Part shown: positions 6,285 through 10,294 of the stretch, one piece after another | Position numbering within the stretch: the first letter of the stretch is position 1 | How the letters are laid out: each line of letters opens with the position of its first letter | Source: an uncultured Lachnospiraceae bacterium | Lineage (GTDB): Bacteria; Bacillota; Clostridia; Lachnospirales; Lachnospiraceae | Direction: 5' to 3' | Assembly (NCBI GenBank): GCA_910580005.1 | Contig: CAJTXH010000103.1 | Coordinates: 1 to 10,294, forward strand | Length of the DNA stretch: 10,294 nucleotides | Notes under the pieces: generated by a model | Database searches by the model: none | What the model was told of the DNA's origin: nothing | What the model saw: the letters and a program-made list of their open reading frames with translations, nothing else | Program-made: the position numbers and the translations under genes

Positions 6285-6313
6285 ATTATACAGCCTGTTT
6301 ACATAACAATCAA
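6285..6313 (-). promoter_or_regulatory. Promoter of the membrane protein/STAND operon
   Basis: Minus strand: TTGATT (6313-6308), 17 bp, TATAAT (6290-6285). Transcription would start about 25 nt before the first start codon. No clear operator palindrome is seen. Confidence 0.7.
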
Positions 6314-6404
6314 CATTTTATGACATAAATATAATTTAATTGTAATATCATCAGGACACAGCCAGTATACAATTTTACAACAGTGCTGTCCCTTGCATGG
6401 GTAA

Positions 6405-6437
6405 TATAAAAGGCAGCAGTTTTTTCACCTGTCTGCC
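6405..6437 (-). terminator. Intrinsic terminator after the antirepressor gene
   Basis: On the minus strand GGCAG, a bulged A, CAG, a 9-nt loop, then CTGCTGCC, followed by TTTTATATT. It uses the GGCAGCAG octamer (6412-6419) as one arm. It ends the RHH/antirepressor transcript and insulates the STAND operon. The rest of 6314-6473 shows nothing else. Confidence 0.6.
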
Positions 6438-6473
6438 CTATATAAGCTGGTATTTAAAATATTTAAAAAGCTT

Positions 6474-7208
6474 TTATGTATTCTCTTTGCTTGTTAAAAA
6501 TGAAATTTCTTTGAACTGTCTAATCCTTTTCTTACAGTCAGTATAAATATCTTTATAGTATTTCTCCTTCCTAATCCCTTCCCTGATTACCTCTTTAATG
6601 ATATGTTCTATTAAAGTAAGGCTGTTTAACTGGTTTACAGTTGTTTCATTCCTGCCATTAGAAGAAATCCCTATAGCATTATTGGCAAGGCTGGTAAAAT
6701 TTATATAATATCTCTCTGCGTTCTGGCTTCCCTGCCCTTTTGCATATTCTATGAAATTCCTGATTTCCTCTGTTTCCAGCCTGCGGTTAGATTTACACTC
6801 TGTGCGTGTCTGCTGCCAGTATGGGGATTTCGGAATAAAAGCTGCTGCCAGTACATCTTTTGCCTTTAACTGGTACTTTACTAACTTTTTTACCAGTTCA
6901 GGATTGTTTTCTTTCATATTTGGTGTAATAGAGATTTTAGCAAGCCACAAAGGGACATAATCTAATTGCAGGCACAAGACATTCTTATTTGTGTTCCCTG
7001 TCCCCAAGGGGTGAAATTTAACCCCTTCACTAAGCACTAAATCATCTTGTATCCTTTTCCTCTCATTTCTAATTTGGTCTTTTGTCAATCCCATTCCCTT
7101 ACAAAGCCACAGAATACCAACCCATACCATACCTTTGCTATCTTTAGCTGCTTTTAGAGTGTCACCATAAAAATCAATATCTTTCACTATTAATCCATTT
7201 TTCCTCAT
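6474..7208 (-). CDS. Phage antirepressor with P22_AR_N-type N-terminal domain
   Basis: A 244-aa protein. Residues about 7-122 match the phage antirepressor N-terminal family: DIDFYGDTLKAAKD, VWVGILWLCKGMGL, IRNERKRIQDD, and PLWLAKISITPNMKENNPEL, then LVKYQLKAKDVLAAAF. Residues about 150-240 match the C-terminal part often found in such proteins (YYINFTSLANNAIGISSNGR, then EHIIKEVIREGI and FKEISFLT). Antirepressors inactivate Cro/C1-type repressors by direct binding and trigger prophage induction. ATG 7208 follows GAAAGGGG; the longer open frame from 7316 adds 36 unrelated residues. It is downstream of the RHH gene, with a hairpin between them. Likely targets are the repressors in this window, but that is inference. 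Confidence 0.82.
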   Translation of the reverse strand: MRKNGLIVKDIDFYGDTLKAAKDSKGMVWVGILWLCKGMGLTKDQIRNERKRIQDDLVLSEGVKFHPLGTGNTNKNVLCLQLDYVPLWLAKISITPNMKENNPELVKKLVKYQLKAKDVLAAAFIPKSPYWQQTRTECKSNRRLETEEIRNFIEYAKGQGSQNAERYYINFTSLANNAIGISSNGRNETTVNQLNSLTLIEHIIKEVIREGIRKEKYYKDIYTDCKKRIRQFKEISFLTSKENT

Positions 7209-7304
7209 AAAAAAATAGCCCCTTTCAAAAAAATAGTTCTTGAAAGAAGCTTCCCAGTTTGATATAGTTAGATTTATCAGCGGGAAACCTCTGGTAACAA
7301 ACAA

Positions 7305-7343
7305 GGGTAACCGCAACGGTCGCCAAACTGCAAGCGGTTACTC
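7305..7343. promoter_or_regulatory. 10-bp inverted repeat between RHH and antirepressor genes
   Basis: GGGTAACCGC (7305-7314) pairs with GCGGTTACTC (7334-7343), nine Watson-Crick pairs and one G-U, loop 19 nt. GGTAAC is also repeated at 7293-7298. It is far more GC-rich than its surroundings. In the minus-strand transcript it lies after the RHH stop, followed by CTTGTTTGTT, so it may be an attenuator; as DNA it could be an operator. GTAACCGC also occurs at 8064-8071 by the HIRAN 2 start. Confidence 0.5.
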
Positions 7344-7353
7344 TTATTTATTT

Positions 7354-7485
7354 TTATTTATCAAAATATTCTGAACAAATTATTCTTACAAGTGCTGCCA
7401 AAGAAATATTTTTCTTTTCAGCTTCTTTTTTTAACTTCTCATAGAGTTCAGTTGGTATCTTGATATTTAATGCTTTATCGTTCAT
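7354..7485 (-). CDS. 43-aa ribbon-helix-helix regulator
   Basis: Too short for most gene callers but well supported. ATG 7485 follows AAAGGAGG with a 5-nt gap. The protein is a bare RHH domain: strand ALNIKIPTEL (5-14), helix A YEKLKKEAEKK, turn NIS, helix B LAALVRIICSEYFDK. The three parts match MetJ/Arc-type DNA binders in order and spacing. Its promoter overlaps three 8-bp half-sites at exact 11-bp spacing, as expected for adjacent RHH dimers, so it very likely represses its own transcript, which continues into the antirepressor gene. This pairing suggests it is the switch that controls antirepressor production. Confidence 0.8.
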   Translation of the reverse strand: MNDKALNIKIPTELYEKLKKEAEKKNISLAALVRIICSEYFDK

Positions 7486-7498
7486 TTATACCTCCTTT

Positions 7499-7534
7499 CA
7501 CTACAAGAATACTACAACTTTTGTAGTAAGTCAA
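7499..7534 (-). promoter_or_regulatory. Promoter with overlapping RHH-type operator
   Basis: Minus strand: TTGACT (7534-7529), 17 bp, TATTCT (7511-7506). Half-sites on the plus strand: CACTACAA (7499-7506), TACTACAA (7510-7517), and the inverse TTGTAGTA (7521-7528). Starts are 11 bp apart, one helical turn, with 3-bp spacers. They cover the -10 and the whole spacer, so binding would block polymerase. Confidence 0.75.
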
Positions 7535-7577
7535 TATTAAAATTTATTTGTCAAATACTTTGAATATAATTTTTTTT

Positions 7578-7606
7578 AACATCGGGCAGCAGGTGTATGC
7601 CTCTCC
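7578..7606 (-). repeat. Dispersed GGCAGCAG element, copy C
   Basis: Diverged from copies A and B: TAACATCGGGCAGCAGGTGT here against TAACATATGGCAGCAGATGT on the plus strand. It lies between the HIRAN 2 stop and the RHH promoter, again at a gene boundary. Confidence 0.4.
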
Positions 7607-7628
7607 CTTTTGCTTTCATTTCTTAAAC

Positions 7629-8063
7629 CTAAACTGTAATATTTACCAATGCCCCATAAGTTTCTTTGTAACTGTAACCACCAGTAACCTGCATCAACGT
7701 AGCTTTTATCTGTATACCCTTGTCTATCACACCTGCAAGGCTTTGTGACAGCCCTTTTGGCAGATACCCTATATGCGCATACCCTATACCTTTAATTTCG
7801 ATTACAACGGCTACTGCGAACCTGTCATATGTATTAGCCCTGTCCCTGTTAAGGTATACTGTAAGTTCTTCTGGTTTCCTGCCAGCTATAAACTGTAATA
7901 ACTCCTGGCGTTTACCATAAGTTACACCAGATACTTTGCAGGTAATGGACATTTTTACACGTTTCCAGGCTGTCTTGAACGCTTGGGATAGAGAATAACC
8001 AAGTTTATGCAACTGGTTTGCCATGGTTGCTACTGTTTTGCGGATTTTATTAATATCTTTCAT
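7629..8063 (-). CDS. HIRAN domain protein, copy 2
   Basis: A 144-aa protein, 94% identical to the one at 2253-2687 and in the same orientation. It has the same N-terminal helical segment (SLSQAFKTAWKRVK) and HIRAN domain (RDRANTYDRFAVAVV, IGYAHIGYLPKGLSQSLA). The nine changes are mostly conservative and both frames are intact, so both copies are probably under selection. ATG 8063 follows AAAGGAG with a 7-nt gap. Its promoter, regulator neighbour and 3' flank all differ from those of copy 1, so the duplication is not simply recent and local. As with copy 1, a role in binding DNA ends is suggested by the family but not shown here. Confidence 0.85.
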   Translation of the reverse strand: MKDINKIRKTVATMANQLHKLGYSLSQAFKTAWKRVKMSITCKVSGVTYGKRQELLQFIAGRKPEELTVYLNRDRANTYDRFAVAVVIEIKGIGYAHIGYLPKGLSQSLAGVIDKGIQIKATLMQVTGGYSYKETYGALVNITV

Positions 8064-8177
8064 GTAACCGCTCCTTTCCTTTTGGTACTCACATACAATT
8101 TCGCTTGATATATTTCATTTTTACTTATTAAAGAAATTCTTTTGTTTTGCTTTTGATTTCTTTAATTTTCTAAATAC

Positions 8178-8206
8178 ATATTAACACTATTTTCTTTAGT
8201 TGTCAA
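8178..8206 (-). promoter_or_regulatory. Promoter of HIRAN copy 2
   Basis: Minus strand: TTGACA (8206-8201), 17 bp, TAATAT (8183-8178). The leader is about 110 nt and AT-rich. The position mirrors the promoter of copy 1. Confidence 0.6.
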
Positions 8207-8236
8207 TGCTTTTTCTTTAATTTTTTAAAGGTTTTA

Positions 8237-8264
8237 TTTACTTTTTTTAAGAATATGCTATAAT
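8237..8264 (+). promoter_or_regulatory. Promoter of the 8300-8524 regulator
   Basis: TTTACT (8237-8242), 16 bp, TATAAT (8259-8264), with TG at 8256-8257. It is back-to-back with the HIRAN 2 promoter. Confidence 0.6.
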
Positions 8265-8299
8265 AGAAATATCAAATCAGGAAAGCGAGATGACATGAA

Positions 8300-8524
8300 A
8301 TGATTAAATACTATAAATTGTTAGATACCCTCAACCGCCGCTCTATGACAAAAGAGGATTTACGCCAGCAAATTGGCATATCATCAGCGACCATGTCTAA
8401 AATATCAGCACATAAAACTGTATCTTTAGATGTTATTGACAAAATATGCTGTGCTCTTAACTGCCAGCCAGGAGATATCATTGAGTATGTTTCTGCCACT
8501 AACCAGAATAATGAGATTACATAA
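8300..8524 (+). CDS. Small Cro/C1-type regulator (HTH_26/YozG-like)
   Basis: A 74-aa protein with a compact helix-turn-helix: LLDTLNRRSMTKEDLRQQIG, then ISSATMSKISAHKTVSLDVI, then the family ending IDKICCALNCQPGDIIEYV. This ending is typical of the YozG-like branch of Cro/C1 regulators. Two upstream ATGs (8290 and 8295) close within a few codons, so 8300 is the start although its ribosome site (GGAAAGCGAG) is distant and weak. It is divergent from HIRAN 2, a mirror of the regulator at 2909 next to HIRAN 1, though the two regulators are from different subfamilies. Confidence 0.8.
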   Translation: MIKYYKLLDTLNRRSMTKEDLRQQIGISSATMSKISAHKTVSLDVIDKICCALNCQPGDIIEYVSATNQNNEIT

Positions 8525-8612
8525 AACGGGAATGGTATATTACAACAACCATCTGTATAAATTCCTTATATCTGCATACGATAGAATATACTTGTTTCTT
8601 GTGCATTAAAAT

Positions 8613-8661
8613 ATTGTGTAATTTTACACAATCCTATTGACTTGTTGTGTATTTTTGTGTA
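8613..8661. promoter_or_regulatory. Operator sites upstream of hicA
   Basis: ATTGTGTAA (8613-8621) and TTACACAAT (8624-8632) are a perfect palindrome around TT, just upstream of the -35. TTGTGTA recurs at 8645-8651 and 8655-8661, 10 bp apart, inside the promoter spacer. They fit binding by HicB, whose C-terminus is an RHH domain. Confidence 0.6.
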
Positions 8662-8665
8662 TAAT
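8637..8665 (+). promoter_or_regulatory. Promoter of the hicAB operon
   Basis: TTGACT (8637-8642), 17 bp, TATAAT (8660-8665), then AAGGAGG 6 nt before the hicA start. The start codon is only about 20 nt from the -10, so the leader is very short. Confidence 0.8.
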
Positions 8666-8686
8666 ATCATTATAAGGAGGCACATA

Positions 8687-8875
8687 ATGAACCCAAGAAA
8701 CACAGCTATCAAGGATTTAAACAATGGTGGTTATCAGTTCAAGAGGAGCGGTGGAAACCATGATATTTACTATAACCCAGATACAAAATATTCCATCCCG
8801 TTGAAACGTGGCCACTTCGATGAAGACGATTTACGCTACATACGCAAAGAAATCAAACAGGGCAGAAGGGCTTAA
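8687..8875 (+). CDS. hicA: HicA mRNA-interferase toxin
   Basis: A 62-aa protein with the HicA fold: IKDLNNGGYQFKRSGGNHDI, the catalytic His in GGNHDIYYN, then PLKRGHFDEDDLRYIRKEI. HicA cleaves mRNA independently of translation and is blocked by HicB. Length and motifs are complete, so it is probably active. ATG 8687 follows AAGGAGG; the in-frame extension to 8642 would run through the promoter. hicB follows after 30 bp. HicAB loci are addiction or phage-defence modules on mobile DNA. Confidence 0.92.
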   Translation: MNPRNTAIKDLNNGGYQFKRSGGNHDIYYNPDTKYSIPLKRGHFDEDDLRYIRKEIKQGRRA

Positions 8876-8905
8876 AAACCCCTGCTGCCTGCAAAGGAGG
8901 CCTTT

Positions 8906-9313
8906 ATGAAATATATATATACTGCAACATTTATACCAAATGAAGACGGAACAAAATTCTATTGCCGTGTTCCTGACCTTCCTGGATGTGTTACAACAGG
9001 AAACAGTATTGAAAACGCTATTGAAATGATTACTGACGCTGCCAGCGGATGGCTTGTCGTCGCAGAAGATGAAGGAAACAACATTCCGCCAGCAACACCC
9101 CAGTGCAGCCTGGATATTCCTGGTGATGCTACCTGCTCCATTATATGTATTGATACAATCGCATACCGTGCAGCAACTGATACAAAAGCAGTACGTAAAA
9201 ATGTTTCACTTCCTGCATGGATGGCAGCACTGGCAGAAAAACGGGGTGTGAACTGCTCCCAGGTTCTCCAGGACGGGCTTATGCAGATGCTCAATGCCAG
9301 CCATTCAAGATAA
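8906..9313 (+). CDS. hicB: HicB antitoxin
   Basis: A 135-aa protein. Residues 1-70 form the partly degraded RNase-H-like HicB domain (YTATFIPNEDGTKFYCRVPD, then LPGCVTTGNSIENAIEM), which binds and blocks HicA. Residues 100-131 are an RHH DNA-binding domain (RKNVSLPAWMAALAEKRGVN, CSQVLQDGLMQML). The RHH suggests it represses the operon through the TTGTGTA sites at 8613-8661. ATG 8906 follows AAAGGAGG. The octamer CTGCTGCC lies in the hicA-hicB spacer (8882-8889). The next gene starts with GTG immediately after the hicB stop. Confidence 0.92.
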   Translation: MKYIYTATFIPNEDGTKFYCRVPDLPGCVTTGNSIENAIEMITDAASGWLVVAEDEGNNIPPATPQCSLDIPGDATCSIICIDTIAYRAATDTKAVRKNVSLPAWMAALAEKRGVNCSQVLQDGLMQMLNASHSR

Positions 9314-9559
9314 GTGCCACATACAATAACCATGAAAGGAAGTATTGCTACGAGTTATAAGGAACTCGCTAAAAAACTCAGATACCAGATACCAGAAAGC
9401 AAAATGTACTATATTGTTGCTTATCTGAAAGGGGCAGCAGTTCCAGAAGAAATACCCAACACTGAAACCATAACCTCAATAGAAGAACTGGAAAACGGCG
9501 GCGGTACTTTATTCACTGGCAGTACAGAAGCTTTATTTGCTGTATTGATGGAGGAATAG
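9314..9559 (+). CDS. Putative antitoxin partner of the broken YafQ-like toxin
   Basis: An 81-aa (GTG 9314) or 75-aa (ATG 9332) protein. GTG 9314 directly abuts the hicB TAA, implying coupled translation; neither start has a clear ribosome site. The N-terminal half (SYKELAKKLRYQIPESKMYY) is unrecognised. The C-terminal half, from PNTETITSIEE to GGGTLFTGSTEALFAVL, has the look of the toxin-wrapping tail of RelB/DinJ-type antitoxins. The toxin remnant at 9562 begins 2 bp after its stop, the usual antitoxin-then-toxin order. The call rests mostly on context. It may now be an orphan antitoxin. Confidence 0.45.
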   Translation: MPHTITMKGSIATSYKELAKKLRYQIPESKMYYIVAYLKGAAVPEEIPNTETITSIEELENGGGTLFTGSTEALFAVLMEE

Positions 9560-9561
9560 TT

Positions 9562-9731
9562 ATGCTTAATGTATGATATATCCCAGGTCTAAAAAGGACT
9601 TCAAGACCTGTGTAAAACGTGGCTACAAAATGGCACTGTTGCAACAGACAGTTGATATCCCTCGCATCCCTGCACCACTTTGTAATAATGCTTTGTGCTG
9701 TGATAACTCTTGTTATTTACATATCACGTAA
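9562..9731 (+). pseudogene. Broken YafQ/RelE-family toxin
   Basis: From ATG 9562 (after GGAGG) the frame reads MLNV and stops at TGA. A change of frame at about 9580 restores RSKKDFKTCVKRGYKMALLQ (from 9585), then QTVDI and IPAPL, the N-terminal half of YafQ-type RelE toxins (KKDFK..KKRGY...LL..VI..L...PLP). It then loses similarity and stops at 9729-9731. The active-site His/Tyr-containing second half is missing. So it has a nonsense codon, a frameshift and a truncation, and cannot make a toxin. Confidence 0.65.
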
Positions 9732-9771
9732 AAAGTAGCGCCCTCGGTCTGGTAAACTAAGGCGCTACTTT
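9732..9771. terminator. Strong terminator at the end of the hic operon
   Basis: AAAGTAGCGCC (9732-9742) and GGCGCTACTTT (9761-9771) form a perfect 11-bp stem with an 18-nt loop. The minus direction has the better T-run, so it probably works both ways. Confidence 0.8.
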
Positions 9772-10042
9772 ATGTAGTAAATTATACTTGCCAACGGCTA
9801 GGCTTCATCTAGTCACCAGCTCTCTTGTTAAGCACATTATAACATCTTTCTATAGAATGTTCAACACCCATGTAAATTATTGTTATAAAATGAACTATTA
9901 CGCAACAAACTATTTATATCCTATACATCCAAAAGGAAATTACATAGGTCTTCAATCTTTCCTATATAATTATTCATATTTGCATTAGTTTCTTAAACCT
10001 GCTGCCCTATACTGTATATATTCATCTTTGAACATATTACTG
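9772..10042. other. No gene seen
   Basis: About 270 bp of AT-rich sequence with no supported reading frame. A short GC-richer patch near 9790-9825 is unexplained. CTGCTGCC occurs at 9999-10006 near the 3' end of the TPR gene. Confidence 0.6.
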
Positions 10043-10294
10043 TCATTCTGCTTCTTTCATCTTTTCTTCTAACCACTGTTCAAAATCACCTTTTGGATTA
10101 TAATCTTTATATGCCAATTCCAAATTTTCATAAACGATTTGTGTATTTGGGTGGGTTATTCCAAGCTTAGATGCTAAAATTTTATATGCTTTATAATAAT
10201 AACTTAATGATATTTTGTATTTACCCTGGCTATGATACACCCCTGCAAGGTTATTGTAACTGGTAGCTGTATCTGGATGCTCTTCACCTAGTAC
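10043..10294 (-). CDS. C-terminus of a second TPR protein, paralogue of the STAND protein
   Basis: The last 83 codons of a gene that starts beyond the right edge; the frame is open to 10294. It begins VLGEEHPDTATSYNNLAGVY, one kinesin-light-chain-type TPR, and continues with YYYKAYKILASKLGITHPNT. The last residues (GDFEQWLEEKMKEAE) match the end of the STAND protein at 3824 (GSFNDWLEKKMKE), including the last partial repeat. This makes a second STAND gene likely, though the NB-ARC domain is outside the window. It points leftward like the first. Confidence 0.8.
   Translation of the reverse strand, partial: VLGEEHPDTATSYNNLAGVYHSQGKYKISLSYYYKAYKILASKLGITHPNTQIVYENLELAYKDYNPKGDFEQWLEEKMKEAE

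Noticed and set aside
7209..7316. 36-residue N-terminal extension of the antirepressor
   Set aside because: No ribosome site, includes part of the hairpin, and the family begins at the later ATG 7208 with GAAAGGGG.
309..7606. Repeat copies A to C as integron attC sites
   Set aside because: They lack paired RYYYAAC/GTTRRRY core sites with correct spacing, and no integron integrase is visible.
8959..9333. Minus-strand 124-codon open frame opposite hicB
   Set aside because: Antisense shadow of a well-supported hicB gene with no ribosome site.
9788..9825. GC-richer patch as a tRNA or attachment-site fragment
   Set aside because: No cloverleaf could be drawn and no integrase or matching copy is present.

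Overview
The window is AT-rich with strong AGGAGG-type ribosome sites and near-consensus sigma-A promoters (TTGACA/TATAAT, 17-bp spacers). With its gene families (Cro/C1 regulators, P22-type antirepressor, HIRAN, HicAB, NB-ARC/TPR NTPase) it reads as an accessory region, prophage- or ICE-like, of a gut Clostridia/Lachnospiraceae-type Firmicute. No integrase, structural phage gene, tRNA, rRNA or CRISPR array is visible. The taxonomic call is inference.

Layout. 1-274: partial hypothetical gene (-). 392-1403: two divergent Cro/C1 repressor genes sharing an operator region. 1348-1566 and 2172-2213: two decayed copies of one unrecognised small gene, around a self-contained Cro/C1 regulator (1784-2017, -). 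2253-2687: HIRAN protein 1 (-), divergent from a small regulator (2909-3148, +) and a ribbon-helix-helix (RHH) protein (3282-3488, +). 3489-3823: intergenic block with a bidirectional terminator inside an inverted repeat. 3824-6254: two-gene operon (-) of a 70-aa single-pass membrane protein and a 746-aa STAND NTPase (NB-ARC plus kinesin-light-chain-type TPRs). 6474-7485: RHH protein and P22-type antirepressor (-). 7629-8063: HIRAN protein 2 (-), divergent from another small regulator (8300-8524, +). 8687-9731: hicA, hicB, a putative antitoxin and a broken yafQ-like toxin (+), ended by an 11-bp-stem terminator. 10043-10294: C-terminus of a second TPR protein (-) like the STAND protein.

The best candidate for an undescribed system is the membrane protein/STAND pair. 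The STAND protein has no effector domain of its own, only about 50 residues before its nucleotide-binding domain, and those carry a Gly/Asn/aromatic motif that aligns without gaps over 18 residues to the C-terminal tail of the overlapping upstream membrane protein. Motif sharing between an NLR-like sensor and a separate effector is the hallmark of bacterial amyloid-signalling (BASS-type) systems. I infer a minimal system: TPR sensor, NTPase switch, amyloid-like templating, one-helix membrane effector.

The region also appears modularly duplicated: HIRAN (-), small regulator (+), small RHH or toxin-antitoxin genes (+), TPR/STAND gene (-) occurs twice in that order. The HIRAN copies are 94% identical in protein. 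The octamer GGCAGCAG/CTGCTGCC occurs 13 times, mostly between genes. Regulators are very dense (four Cro/C1-type, two RHH, HicB, one antirepressor), several with visible operators, suggesting tightly repressed, inducible cassettes.
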